A stretch of 64,000 nt of DNA from Ardenticatenaceae bacterium (GCA_011525915.1 WYBM01000027.1:85392-149391); one strand, 5' to 3'; shown: positions 46,301 to 54,712, numbered from the stretch's first letter. The notes: a model not told the origin generated them from the sequence alone. Made by a program: numbers and translations.

Positions 46301-46720
46301 TATTCGATTAACTACATCTAACGGTTCAATATTTTCCCACTCGGAGACAGTCTGCGCTGGATAATCATTGAGGCTATAAACCCTCAATTCGCCTGGGTAT
46401 GCCACAAAAAGAAAGTGGGGACGTGCCATGCACCATATACGCCGGAAAATATTTAACAATGTGGATGCATCACTGTTTTGAGAACTACAAAAAACGATGA
46501 TGGGATCATTGTTGACGAAAAAAATTTTATCTGCACCAGCTTTTTGTGCAAGGGATAGCCAATCCCCTTTTTCTAACCATGCTTCAACATCAGGTGACAC
46601 ATTGTTTGGCAAATTGGTGGTGCTAAATAATGAACCATCTACAAAATCAAGATGGTCATACACAGCATTCAAAATAGCCGTAGGTGATTCGCCCGCGCCG
46701 TTTGAAGAAGATACAGACAT
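43358..46720 (-). CDS. Eco57I-type N6-adenine DNA methyltransferase
   Basis: A 1120-residue protein. The N-terminal ~330 residues contain RLEYRADKRLILDLKTVRKNL and HALIGRSIFVRYLEDRGIL, seen in large DNA methylases of this kind. The methyltransferase core has motif I VLDFACGSAIFLVQAF (about 385) and motif IV IIVGNPPWGYLKKS (about 540). The C-terminal ~450 residues probably recognise the DNA target, with SWGTWHHEIHLQDGLLNLPI typical of such regions. The length suits a type IIG-like or BREX/DISARM-related methylase, but no other such genes are present. AT-rich, with no ACGGCCGT, so probably acquired. Confidence 0.85.
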   Translation of the reverse strand: MSVSSSNGAGESPTAILNAVYDHLDFVDGSLFSTTNLPNNVSPDVEAWLEKGDWLSLAQKAGADKIFFVNNDPIIVFCSSQNSDASTLLNIFRRIWCMARPHFLFVAYPGELRVYSLNDYPAQTVSEWENIEPLDVVNRIADISHKLYEYHRERVESGQVFKDKNLGRLEYRADKRLILDLKTVRKNLIEIDPDIKQRHIHALIGRSIFVRYLEDRGILTPDYFKQVAADESHPKWRPDWLELLETPDTRLLSSNSETSRYTRVLRDKDFTYALFNQLANHFNGDMFPRDLEEENAITQDHLNLLRGLLLGDADIRQPKLFLWAYDFEIIPIELISSIYEEFYHKASASDSGTHYTPSVLVEYVLSQLLTPERLATNPKVLDFACGSAIFLVQAFRRIVRYRESLSQQPLNAIELRQILREQITGIEINEEAVHVAAFSLYLALLHYQEPKDILAQIEYANGEKPLPYLIYDPEYPADATHYHVLYQGNTFTLLHSERAFLADYVDSNKRFAGRAEFVKLLDSIDSLPFSAHSFDIIVGNPPWGYLKKSEGTPELQAAQEYAQRWCDVFGWSIGDKELSQAFIARASTLLKPEGEVGLLVSTGVLLKRHKNSLKFRQRWLCESIVKKVVNFTHVRTAFFSGAISPFCFIHYQPGEAGSSHFIQYWSAKKTEFIDNVQAIILGLPDLHRVRQLDIENNDWLWKTYWWGNQHDTSLIHTLNIEINLNEMAQSRKWITGQGYTPGSVKQSGWLKEYRELPAEKLTRYKLITDDDIQSVPQEVHRRGIRDLYDGWRLLVKRGITQTDEANGRIEARFENRRYCFRNSVHGIKLDYAEDWERKILTGILWSSLARYFFFMTTSSWGTWHHEIHLQDGLLNLPICFPENTELRQRIVDIVDKLRHWNPTPRSILDPNGLPIEEIKRIQELFERDLDEAIFELYDLSESERDLILDMCEIGLEFFYRGGSSKAVEPVEQYPNIQGTIADLHGDRNKERGLEGYLYAFLQMWNREMEPLGGDFRWRIIRPAFVPMLAIVFTTQEVNEPLPAVQMTEEDAWQHLLSHLSETLRQPVSSQIYIDGMVRAVTDTNIFIIKRNERRLWTRSLAREDAEATLLQAIHMQEFVI

Positions 46721-46956
46721 ATGATGGACTTTTCCACGCCTTAAGAATCCTAACTTAATTCTGATAGAACAATATTTCTATATATCTTAGCACAAAATCT
46801 CCAAATATATAGACATAAATTGCATTACTTTGGATGGGTTTCCGTCAATTTTGCCTAAGCTACGCCAAAATGGTCACACTTAGCCTCTTTTGGTTTGTGA
46901 ACCCAGGCTTTGATAGAATACCTGTAAATTGCACAATTCCCAACTGGAGAAGATGA

Positions 46957-47682
46957 ATGAGTAAAAAAAGTGGACCCTCTGTCCGTGAACGACGGGCTCA
47001 GTACCAGGCTGAACAACAACGCCGGCGTCGGCTGTATTATGGCGGCGCGGCCGTGGCCGCCGTAGCCATCATTGCCCTGTTTGCCCTCTTGCGGCAGGCC
47101 AATGCCCCTACCCTGGAAGATGTGATCTTACCGGCGTCGCTGGAAGCGCCGGCTAACGCCGATGGCAAAGCATGGGGGCCGGTCGGCGCGCCTGTCCTTA
47201 TTGAAGAGTATGCTGACTTCCAATGCCCCTACTGTGGCCAGTTTGCCGAAGGCGTGGGGCAGCAGTTGGCTGAGGCCTATGCTGCTTCCGGCCAGGTGCG
47301 CTTTGAGTACAACAACTTTGCTTTTCTTGGCAGCGAATCTTTCAACGCGGCTGAGGCGGCCGAATGCGCCAACGAACAGGGGCAGTTCTGGCAGTATCAT
47401 GACACGCTCTTTGCCAACCAGCGCGGTGAAAACATCGGTGCGTTCCGCACTGCCGCCCTGAAGAACTTTGCCGTGGCCATTGGCCTGGATGAAGCGGCTT
47501 TTAATGATTGCCTGGATTCCGGCAAATATAAAGACGAGGTGCAGGCTGAAAAAGCAGAAGGCGAGGCGCGTGATATTCAATCCACGCCTACCCTGTATTT
47601 AAATGGAGAACAATTGCCTGGCGGTCTCTCATTCGAGCAGATGCAGGCGCTTATTGAACAGGCGCTGGCCCAATCGCCCTAA
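46957..47682 (+). CDS. membrane-anchored DsbA-type thiol oxidoreductase
   Basis: A 241-residue protein: basic cytosolic N terminus (RERRAQYQAEQQRRRR), one membrane helix (YYGGAAVAAVAIIALFALL, about 29-47), and an external DsbA-like thioredoxin fold with active site FQCPYCGQF (about 88-96) and cis-Pro loop QSTPTLYLNGEQL near residue 210. It probably introduces or shuffles disulfides in exported proteins. ATG 46957 has GGAGAAG upstream. The next gene, a DsbB/BdbC-like membrane protein, would re-oxidise it. The spacer 46721-46956 is AT-rich and should hold the divergent promoters. Confidence 0.88.
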   Translation: MSKKSGPSVRERRAQYQAEQQRRRRLYYGGAAVAAVAIIALFALLRQANAPTLEDVILPASLEAPANADGKAWGPVGAPVLIEEYADFQCPYCGQFAEGVGQQLAEAYAASGQVRFEYNNFAFLGSESFNAAEAAECANEQGQFWQYHDTLFANQRGENIGAFRTAALKNFAVAIGLDEAAFNDCLDSGKYKDEVQAEKAEGEARDIQSTPTLYLNGEQLPGGLSFEQMQALIEQALAQSP

Positions 47683-47698
47683 CAAACGGCCGTTACCC

Positions 47699-48151
47699 AT
47701 GAAATCACCTAAGCTCAATCACTTATTACAAAGGCATGGGGCACACCTGGCTTTTTTGGTGGCCCTCACGGCTACTCTGGGCAGCCTCTATTTCAGCGAG
47801 ATACGCCACTTCATCCCCTGCACCTTGTGCTGGTATCAGCGCATTCTCATGTACCCACTGGTGATCATTACGCTGGTGGGCATTATTGAACGGGATGACT
47901 TTTTGCCCACCTACGTCTTGCCCTTTTCACTGGTGGGCCTATGCCTGTCTGCCTACCACTATGCCATCCAGTGGGGGGTTTTGGGCAGCACCACGGCCTG
48001 CACCATAGGCATTCCCTGCAATGTGCGTTATGTCAACTATCTGGGCTTTATCACCATTCCCTTCATGGCCCTGACGGCGTTTAGCTTGATCACCATTATC
48101 ATGGTCACCACCCGGCGAGCGTACCAACAAAGAGAACCGGCGCCAGCATAA
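47699..48151 (+). CDS. bdbC: DsbB/BdbC-type quinone-linked disulfide oxidase
   Basis: A 150-residue, four-helix membrane protein. The first external cysteine pair is IPCTLCWYQRILMYP (about 40-43) and the second is CTIGIPCN (about 101-107), as in the BdbC branch that passes electrons from DsbA-type proteins to quinone. It lies 16 bp after the DsbA-like gene; an ACGGCCGT sits in the spacer. ATG 47699 is chosen because the upstream extension overlaps the previous gene. Confidence 0.88.
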   Translation: MKSPKLNHLLQRHGAHLAFLVALTATLGSLYFSEIRHFIPCTLCWYQRILMYPLVIITLVGIIERDDFLPTYVLPFSLVGLCLSAYHYAIQWGVLGSTTACTIGIPCNVRYVNYLGFITIPFMALTAFSLITIIMVTTRRAYQQREPAPA

Positions 48152-48255
48152 CAAACCGGGCAAGAGATACGGCAGAAGGCAAAACCACCCGGCGTTTAGG
48201 TAATCGGCAAAAAGTCTTTGGAAAAAGAGCGAGCGAATAGCGGCCAATTACTCGA

Positions 48256-48308
48256 GTAAACCGCGAGAAAACGCCTCTTTTTACGTCCGAAAACTTTTCG
48301 CGGTTTAC
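48256..48308. terminator. long inverted repeat between convergent genes
   Basis: GTAAACCGCGA (48256-48266) and TCGCGGTTTAC (48298-48308) pair over 11 bp, extendable by AAAA/TTTT after one mismatch, around a T-rich loop. It abuts the ZIP gene stop and lies between convergent bdbC and ZIP genes. Confidence 0.55.
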
Positions 48309-49490
48309 CTAAAACTTTACCAGGAACGCCGTGATGTACATGATAAGGATACCGGCAGTAATGCCGGCAAAGTTCAGCCAGGAGGCGGCCGTCTCCCCAC
48401 GCCGTTGGGCATCATTGAGCAGCAGCTTACCCACCTCCCAAATCACCTGCAAAATAGCACCGGCCCCCAGGCTGAGGAACACAACGGCCAGGAACGGGTT
48501 AAAGGCAAACCCGCCAATCCAGGTACCCAGCATCGCCGGTGTGCCCGCCAGCAGCGCCAGCAGCACAAAGTTACGCAGCCGGGGCGTCCCACGTACCAGC
48601 GGGGCGGCAATGCCCACACCCTCGGTAATGTTGTGCAGGGTAAAACCAATCACCAGGAAGGAACCCAACGCCGCGGCGCCGGTGGCAAAAGCAGCGCCAA
48701 TAGCCAACCCCTCACCCAGGTTATGCAGGCCAATGCCCAAGGCTATGAACGTGGCCACGGCCGTGGGTGAACTACCGCGCCGCTGGCTGACTGCCAACAA
48801 AACCCCCACACTGAGCAGCACCCCAAACACAATCACCGGAATGCCCTGAAAGACACCAGGCAGCTCGGCGGAAATCTCCATCGCTTCCAGCACGGTGTCT
48901 ATAAAGAGGAAAACCAGCAGGCCAATGGTCAGCGCCAGGAAGGCATTGACCCATTTCTGGTTAACACGACGCATGAATGGATACCACAGCATGCCCAGGG
49001 CCACCGGGATGACACCCACATAAATGCCCAACAGCCCATAGGCTATAAACGTGTCCAGCCCGCCCTGGGGCGACTGCACAGCGACGTCTACTTCGGCGTC
49101 AAAGGTGATGCCGGTGGCCGTAATCAGCACAATAGGCAGCGGCTCGCCATCGACCCAGGGGTAATTGAGGGAGATGGTAGCCTGTTCCAACCGGCCCAGG
49201 GTGTTATCCGGCGTAATCTGGTACTGCCAGTACGCATCGTCCACCAACACCTGGGCAATGGTGACCGGGTCTGGGCCGCCGTTAATGACACTGAGCTGGA
49301 TACGGCCGTCGTCGGGGAAGGTCACCCGCTGCACCGTCAGCTCCTCCAGCGGCGGAAATGCCCCGGTAAAAAAGGCCAACGGATTAGACGCCATAAACAA
49401 CGCCACCAGGCCCACTAAAATCAGCAAAGGTAAAATGGCCAGCACCCACTTGGGTAGTTTACTTGCACGAGAGATCAATGTTTGTGCCAT
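48309..49490 (-). CDS. ZIP-family metal transporter with extra outer domain
   Basis: A 393-residue protein. After one N-terminal helix (about 15-33) comes a ~110-residue external beta-rich insert (LTVQRVTFPDDGRIQLSVINGG), then a ZIP core of eight helices with metal motifs GLHNLGEGLAIG (about 255) and TLHNITEGVGIAAP (about 290). It imports divalent metals such as Fe, Zn or Mn. It starts two bases after the multicopper oxidase stop, so the two genes are one operon; oxidised or chelated metal may pass between them. The outer insert may be a metal or partner-docking domain. Confidence 0.85.
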   Translation of the reverse strand: MAQTLISRASKLPKWVLAILPLLILVGLVALFMASNPLAFFTGAFPPLEELTVQRVTFPDDGRIQLSVINGGPDPVTIAQVLVDDAYWQYQITPDNTLGRLEQATISLNYPWVDGEPLPIVLITATGITFDAEVDVAVQSPQGGLDTFIAYGLLGIYVGVIPVALGMLWYPFMRRVNQKWVNAFLALTIGLLVFLFIDTVLEAMEISAELPGVFQGIPVIVFGVLLSVGVLLAVSQRRGSSPTAVATFIALGIGLHNLGEGLAIGAAFATGAAALGSFLVIGFTLHNITEGVGIAAPLVRGTPRLRNFVLLALLAGTPAMLGTWIGGFAFNPFLAVVFLSLGAGAILQVIWEVGKLLLNDAQRRGETAASWLNFAGITAGILIMYITAFLVKF

Positions 49491-49492
49491 GA

Positions 49493-50683
49493 TTATGTTT
49501 CCTGTACCTCAAAAAAGCCCATCCAACCCAGTTCAGCAAACTCACTCTGATGGGCGTGAAACATATACAAGCCCGGTTCAAAACCGGCAAAAGAGAATTC
49601 TAAGATTCCCCGCTGTGCCTGGCATTGCATAATAGTGTCCACCGTTTTTAGCGTGGGTTTGAGGGTAGTGCCGTGATCATAATAGTCAAAAAAGTTAGCA
49701 TGGATATGCAGCGAGTTGATGGGGTCAAACTCGGTGATGTTCACCAGGTAAAGACGCTGCAATTGGTCACGTTTGATGCGAATGGGCGCGTCCATGCCAT
49801 AAGCAAAGGCAATAGAGTTGACGGCATACACCTCATTGTCGCCGTCAAAGTTAGTGTCAAAGGCGTTCATCACCATCACCATTTCATTCACTGACGCATT
49901 TTCTGCATAGTGCCGGTTACGGGTTTTAGCAATGTCATGCTCCTCGCCGCTGTACTTTTCCGGGTCAGGGTCAATGATAAAGGCGCCGTAAAGCCCTTTG
50001 TGAATATGCCTTTTGAGGGGCAGTGAATGGCAATGGTACAGGTGGCAGCCAAACGGCCGGGCATCAAACTCGTACACAAAGCTTTCACCGGGGTTAATAT
50101 TGCCGCGCCCCACACCGGCAACCCCATCCATAAACGCCGAATGGATGCCATGAAAGTGCATGGTGTGCGGGTGATTGCTGGCGTTAATAAACTCAATTTG
50201 CAGCCGGTCACCTTCTACACAACGCAGTGTAGGGCCGGGGCATTGGCCCACAATATGGCCGGCCCGCACTGACGCCGCAGCAGTCTGGCTGCCATAGACC
50301 CAACCGGGAAAGAAAATACCCGGAGCGATCTCAAATTCTTTATTTATGGCTATGATTTTCCAGCGCCGAATGGGCCGGCCGTTTTCCTCCCCGATCACCT
50401 CACCATAGTCAAAGTCGGTCAGAATCTCGTGGGGGTTAAATTCGTTGGCATCATGGTTTACCTGGCCTACTGTGCCGGCGTCGCCGTGGCCGTTATGTGT
50501 CGTATGGGGGTTGTCATCGGCGGTTTGGGCGGCCACGGCCGTGGGCCTCACCAACCCGCGCAGGCCAGCGGCCCCCACCAATCCGGCCGCGCCGATACCC
50601 CCGGCCCGTAAAAATTCACGCCGTGAAACCCCTGATGGCGTTACCACCCGGCGGCGCTTGTTCATCTTATCATTTACTTCCAT
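49493..50683 (-). CDS. Tat-exported multicopper oxidase
   Basis: A 396-residue cupredoxin oxidase. The N terminus has a twin-arginine signal, SRREFLRAGG, and an Ala-rich helix (about 20-50). Copper ligands are visible in HPHTMHFHGIHSA (type 2/3), CHLYHCHSLPLKRHIHKG, SLHIHANFF and MFHAHQSEF. The arrangement suits a two-domain laccase or nitrite-reductase-like enzyme; a ferroxidase is possible given the ZIP transporter behind it. ATG 50683 has GAGGAG upstream. It is divergent from the methyltransferase gene; the spacer 50684-50908 has no gene. Confidence 0.88.
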   Translation of the reverse strand: MEVNDKMNKRRRVVTPSGVSRREFLRAGGIGAAGLVGAAGLRGLVRPTAVAAQTADDNPHTTHNGHGDAGTVGQVNHDANEFNPHEILTDFDYGEVIGEENGRPIRRWKIIAINKEFEIAPGIFFPGWVYGSQTAAASVRAGHIVGQCPGPTLRCVEGDRLQIEFINASNHPHTMHFHGIHSAFMDGVAGVGRGNINPGESFVYEFDARPFGCHLYHCHSLPLKRHIHKGLYGAFIIDPDPEKYSGEEHDIAKTRNRHYAENASVNEMVMVMNAFDTNFDGDNEVYAVNSIAFAYGMDAPIRIKRDQLQRLYLVNITEFDPINSLHIHANFFDYYDHGTTLKPTLKTVDTIMQCQAQRGILEFSFAGFEPGLYMFHAHQSEFAELGWMGFFEVQET

Positions 50684-50908
50684 ATGGAATGCTCCTCACA
50701 TGCGATGTTGTTGTGATTTGTTGAATCATCTGTCGTTACAAACAGGGTGCCCGTTTGTTTTAGACATATCTAAATTATATAAGCCCCCATAACAAAAATC
50801 AAGTGGTGCTTTTTTCTTACTTGACCTTCAATCCCACTGTAACGTTTACAATTCAACGCATCAACCATAAAAAGCCATCTTCCATAGGTGGCACAAGGAG
50901 AATGGCAC

Positions 50909-51508
50909 ATGACACCATTACAGCTTTTTTTGCTTGTTTACCTGCTTTTTTATTTTGGGACCGCCTTTTTCTGGCGTTCTTACCAGACATGGCGAGCAAC
51001 GGGGGTCAACCCTTACCGGCTTAAGACCGGAGAATCGCTTCATCATATGACCGGATTGTGGTTACGGATTCTCTCGTTAGGGATAAGTGGCGTGGCGCTC
51101 ATTTATGCCCTATTTCCCGGCTTGTACTTCTACCTGGGGCCCATTAATTGGCTGAACACGATGCCGGTCACGGCCGTGGGCATCTTCCTACTGCTTATTT
51201 CCATGGCGTGGGTGCTGTTGGCCCAGGCCCAAATGGGTAATTCCTGGCGCATTGGCATTGATGACGTGCATGAAACCACGCTGGTAACGTATGGCCTGTA
51301 CGGCCGTTTTCGTAACCCCATCTTCCTCGGTATGCGTGGTAACTTGTTGGGCCTGTTCCTGGTGATTCCTAACGCCCTTACCTTCGCCATCTGGATCCTG
51401 GGAGATGTCCTGATTCAGTTGCAGGTTCACTTGGAAGAGGCCTACCTGCTAAAACAGCACGGCTCTACGTACGAACAATACTGCCGCCATGCCAAACGCT
51501 GGCTTTAA
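50909..51508 (+). CDS. isoprenylcysteine-carboxyl-methyltransferase-like membrane protein
   Basis: A 199-residue protein with five to six hydrophobic segments. The C-terminal LVTYGLYGRFRNPIFLGM and EEAYLLKQHGSTYEQYCRHAKRWL match the ICMT/PEMT-like membrane methyltransferase family (methylates a lipid or isoprenylated substrate using SAM). The true substrate is unknown. ATG 50909 has AAGGAG about nine bases upstream; an in-frame GTG at 50888 is less likely. It lies 64 bp before the MFS gene and may be co-transcribed with it. Confidence 0.8.
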   Translation: MTPLQLFLLVYLLFYFGTAFFWRSYQTWRATGVNPYRLKTGESLHHMTGLWLRILSLGISGVALIYALFPGLYFYLGPINWLNTMPVTAVGIFLLLISMAWVLLAQAQMGNSWRIGIDDVHETTLVTYGLYGRFRNPIFLGMRGNLLGLFLVIPNALTFAIWILGDVLIQLQVHLEEAYLLKQHGSTYEQYCRHAKRWL

Positions 51509-51572
51509 TGAAGTAACTGTTTACAATACCGGAACATTTGTGCTAAAATTTATGGTTCATTCATAAGGAGAC

Positions 51573-53207
51573 ATGATGACCCTCACTCAAGAGAACAAAC
51601 CTTTTGATAACATTGGCACGACACCCCCAGCCGGTCGGCGCGAGTGGATCGGGCTGGCTGTACTGATGCTGCCAACCTTGCTCATTGCTATGGATCTGAC
51701 GGTGCTGCATCTGGCAGTCCCCTCCCTGAGTGCCGACCTTCAGCCTAGCGGTTCACAGCTGCTATGGATTACAGACATCTACGGCTTTATGATCGCCGGA
51801 TCGCTCATCACCATGGGCACGCTGGGTGACCGGATCGGCCGTCGCCGTCTGCTGCTGCTGGGCGCGGCCGCGTTTGGGGTGGCTTCGGTGCTGGCCGCCT
51901 TTTCCACCAGTGCCGGGATGCTAATCGCGGCACGCGCCCTGCTAGGCGTGGCCGGGGCCACGCTTATGCCCTCTACCATGTCCTTGATCCGCAGCATGTT
52001 TCTTGACTCGCGTCAGCGAACGGCCGCTATCGGCATTTGGGTTTCCGGTTTCTCCGTAGGCAGCGCCCTCGGCCCGCTGATAGGGGGGTTACTGCTGGAG
52101 AACTTCTGGTGGGGATCCGTCTTTTTACTCGGTGTACCGGTAATGGTAGTGCTGCTGGTGATGGGCCCTGTGCTGCTGCCGGAGCATCGAGACCCCCACC
52201 CGGGCCGGTTTGACCTGTCCAGCGCGGGCATGTCGCTGGCGGCCGTACTGCTGGTGATCTACGGCCTCAAACAGATCGCTGAGGATGGTCCTGGTTGGCT
52301 GCCTGCACTGTTGGTAGTGATTGGTCTGGTCATTGGTTTCACTTTTGTGCAGAGGCAGCGCCGCCTGACTGATCCGCTGATCGACCTGCAGCTGTTCCAG
52401 GTGCCCGCCTTTAGCGCCTCACTGATGACCTACACTCTGGGTATTTTTGCCGCGTTTGGCTCTTTTCTCTTCATCGCTCAGTACCTGCAGTTGGTGTTGG
52501 GGTTGTCCCCATTACAGGCAGGGTTATGGTCAGTACCTGGGGCTATCGCCTTCATCCTGGGGTCTAACTCCGCCCCAAAGATCGTACAGCGGGTTCGTCC
52601 AGCCTTTGTTGTGGCTGGGGGGCTGACGCTGGCGGCCGTTGGTCTAGGTATGCTCACTCAGGTCGGCATTAGCTCGCTCCTTCTGGTTGTAGTGGGAAAT
52701 ACACTTATGTCTCTGGGGTTTGGTTTTACATTTACCTTAACCGTTGACCTGGTGGTGGGCGCGGCACCGCCAGAGCGAGCGGGGGCGGCCTCGGCACTGG
52801 CCGAGACCGGCGCCGAGCTGGGTGGGGCGCTGGGGCTGGCGGTGCTGGGCAGCCTGGGTATCGCCATCTACCGTCGTCAGGTGACTGCCGCCCTGCCGCC
52901 CGGTATCTCGCCTGAGATGGCTACGGCCGTTCAGGAAACGCTTGGCGGCGCAGTGGCGGCGGTGGGGCAGCTCCCTGACCAACTTGGGGCTCCCCTGCTG
53001 AGCGCTGCCCATGGGGCGTTCATTCAGGCCGTACAGTTGACCGCTCTCATCGGCGCTGTAATTATGGCTGCTTTGGCCATCCTGACCGCGATCATGCTCC
53101 GGCACGTAGGCCGGTCTGAAGAACCAGAAGCGCCGGCAGAAGTGATGCATCCTACCTCTTTGCCGGCCTTAACCGTATCGCCTGACCTTTTAAGTCTATC
53201 TGAATAG
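51573..53207 (+). CDS. MFS drug exporter (DHA2, 14-helix type)
   Basis: A 544-residue major facilitator protein with 14 hydrophobic segments. It has the DHA2 signature near the N terminus (LHLAVPSLSADLQPSGSQLLWITDIYGF), motif A GTLGDRIGRRRLLL and motif C VSGFSVGSALGPLIGG. It resembles QacA/EmrB-like proton-driven exporters of drugs or antiseptics. ATG 51573 (or 51576) follows AAGGAG closely. The C terminus is soluble and Pro/Glu-rich. ACGGCCGT is present, so it looks native. Confidence 0.9.
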   Translation: MMTLTQENKPFDNIGTTPPAGRREWIGLAVLMLPTLLIAMDLTVLHLAVPSLSADLQPSGSQLLWITDIYGFMIAGSLITMGTLGDRIGRRRLLLLGAAAFGVASVLAAFSTSAGMLIAARALLGVAGATLMPSTMSLIRSMFLDSRQRTAAIGIWVSGFSVGSALGPLIGGLLLENFWWGSVFLLGVPVMVVLLVMGPVLLPEHRDPHPGRFDLSSAGMSLAAVLLVIYGLKQIAEDGPGWLPALLVVIGLVIGFTFVQRQRRLTDPLIDLQLFQVPAFSASLMTYTLGIFAAFGSFLFIAQYLQLVLGLSPLQAGLWSVPGAIAFILGSNSAPKIVQRVRPAFVVAGGLTLAAVGLGMLTQVGISSLLLVVVGNTLMSLGFGFTFTLTVDLVVGAAPPERAGAASALAETGAELGGALGLAVLGSLGIAIYRRQVTAALPPGISPEMATAVQETLGGAVAAVGQLPDQLGAPLLSAAHGAFIQAVQLTALIGAVIMAALAILTAIMLRHVGRSEEPEAPAEVMHPTSLPALTVSPDLLSLSE

Positions 53208-53218
53208 CAGAGGTTGTT

Positions 53219-53305
53219 ATGGGAAAAGTATTTCTAGATATGTCCATGCCACTAGATGGTTTTATCGCCGGACCACATGATGAAGCGGGCGCGCTGCACG
53301 ATTAA
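53219..53305 (+). pseudogene. N-terminal remnant of a RibD_C/dihydrofolate-reductase-like gene
   Basis: ATG 53219 opens a 28-codon frame (KVFLDMSMPLDGFIAGPHDE...) that matches the start of RibD_C/DHFR-like family proteins and then ends at TAA 53303-53305. Only the first strand and loop remain, so it is a broken gene. A second, longer member of the same family begins at 53659. Confidence 0.6.
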
Positions 53306-53330
53306 TTCTTCTCCCATTGAGGAACTACTT

Positions 53331-53612
53331 ATGTGTAGAAACATTAAAACGCTCTTTAACTTCGAACCGGTCGTGACCGAGACTGAGATTCAGGCGGCTT
53401 CCTTGCAGTTTGTGCGCAAGGTGAGCGGCTTCAGCAAGCCATCAAAAGCCAATGAAGTGGCCTTCCAAACGGCCGTTGACGAGATCACCGCCGTCACCAG
53501 TAAGCTGTTGAATTCGCTGGAAACAAATGCACCGCCAAAGGACCGCCACGACGAAACGGCCAAAGCCCGTGCACGTGCCGCTGGGCGCTTTGCCAAAGAG
53601 GCAGATGCATGA
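53331..53612 (+). CDS. DUF2277 family protein
   Basis: A 93-residue protein matching DUF2277: MCRNIKTLFNFEPVVTETEI, ASLQFVRKVSGFSKPSKANE and a C-terminal KARARAAGRFAKE. The family function is unknown. ATG 53331 has GAGGAAC upstream and follows a truncated RibD_C-like remnant by 25 bp. One ACGGCCGT lies inside, so it appears native. Confidence 0.75.
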   Translation: MCRNIKTLFNFEPVVTETEIQAASLQFVRKVSGFSKPSKANEVAFQTAVDEITAVTSKLLNSLETNAPPKDRHDETAKARARAAGRFAKEADA

Positions 53613-53658
53613 GTTTTAATTTTGATATACGGCCGTTGGATTCATGACAAAGGAGAAC

Positions 53659-54159
53659 ATGACCATGAGAAAATTAAAACTTCAAGTACAAATGACCGTT
53701 GACGGATTCATTGCGGGGCCAAATGGCGAAATGGATTTTATGGTATGGAATTGGGATGACGAATTAAAAAACTATGTTAACGATTTAACTGAACCTGTTG
53801 ACTGCATTATCCTGGGTCGAAAGCTTGCCGAAGGGTTCATTCCTTACTGGGCCTCTGTGGCGGCAAATCCAGATGACTCAGAGTTTGCCTCTGGCAAGAA
53901 ATTTACAGACACTCATAAAGTTGTTTTTACCCAAACGCTTGAGAAGTCAGAATGGGACAATACCGTTTTAGCAAAGGGCAACCTTGTTGACGAAATCACG
54001 AAACTAAAACAACAAGACGGTAAAGATATCATCGTTTATGGCGGGCAGGGCAAAACGGCCTCATCTGCTTTGGTCCTCGCCAGGGCAAACAAGATACCTT
54101 CGTTTTGCTCGATGATTGGCTGCCGGATGGTAAGACCCTTAACCGGGAAGAACCCCTGA
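53659..54159 (+). pseudogene. RibD_C/dihydrofolate-reductase-like protein with a broken C terminus
   Basis: The first ~125 residues are a good RibD_C/DHFR-like protein (LKLQVQMTVDGFIAGPNGEMDFM, CIILGRKLAEGF, KDIIVYGG). After the YGG motif near 54040 the family sequence stops; the frame continues through DNA that in another frame encodes an AlkZ-like protein, ending by chance at 54157-54159. So the C-terminal third of the family fold is lost. ATG 53659 or 53665 follows AAGGAG. It may be non-functional. Base use in the first part is AT-richer than in the joined part. Confidence 0.65.
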
Positions 54160-54647
54160 CGGAGCTGGTTCGCCGGTATTTTACCAGCCACGGGCCGGCC
54201 ACACTCAATGACTTGATGTGGTGGTCGGGGTTACCAGCGGCTGATGCCAGGGCTGGCCTGGACATGGTCGCGTCACATTTGGCGCATGAGGAGCTCAACG
54301 GCCAGACCTATTGGTTTTGGCCATCATCCACGGCAAAAAGTTCCTCACCAGCCGCTTTTCTGCTGCCCCCGTTTGACCAGTATTTGTTGGGTTATAAAGA
54401 TCGTGGGGCTGTGCTTGACCCAACCTACGCCACGAAGGTTGTATCTGGTGGCAACGGCATGTTTAAACCCCTGATCGTTGTCGATGGTCGGGTAGTAGGC
54501 ACCTGGAAGCGTACACTGCGCCCTAAAAAGGTCGTGGTAGTGTTTGATCCCTTTGAACCTCTGCCACCGGCCCACATGACGGCCGTCGCCGCCGCTGCTG
54601 AATCTTACGGCCGTTTTCTCCAACGCCCAGTCGAAATCAGCCGTTGA
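54042..54647 (+). pseudogene. C-terminal part of an AlkZ-like (HTH_42) DNA glycosylase family gene
   Basis: From about 54042 the frame reads GQNGLICFGPRQGKQDTFVLLDDW, then PLTELVRRYFTSHGPATLNDLMWWSGL, FLLPPFDQYLLGYKDR, and ends KKVVVVFDPFEPLPPAHMTAV at 54645-54647. This is the C-terminal half of the winged-helix AlkZ/HTH_42 family, which acts on alkylated or cross-linked DNA. The N-terminal half is missing; the DNA before it belongs to the RibD_C-like gene in another frame. A TTG at 54105 could be a start, but without the N terminus it is probably non-functional. Two ACGGCCGT copies lie near its end. Confidence 0.7.
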
Positions 54648-54712
54648 GGTTGATAGCCAACAAGGCCGAGGAACAACCGTATCTGAAAATGGCTAATTCC
54701 ACCCTCGGAAAC

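Noticed and set aside
54105..54647. AlkZ-like frame as an intact gene starting at TTG 54105
   Set aside because: Family sequence continues upstream of this codon in frame to about 54042 and the N-terminal half is absent, so it is a remnant.
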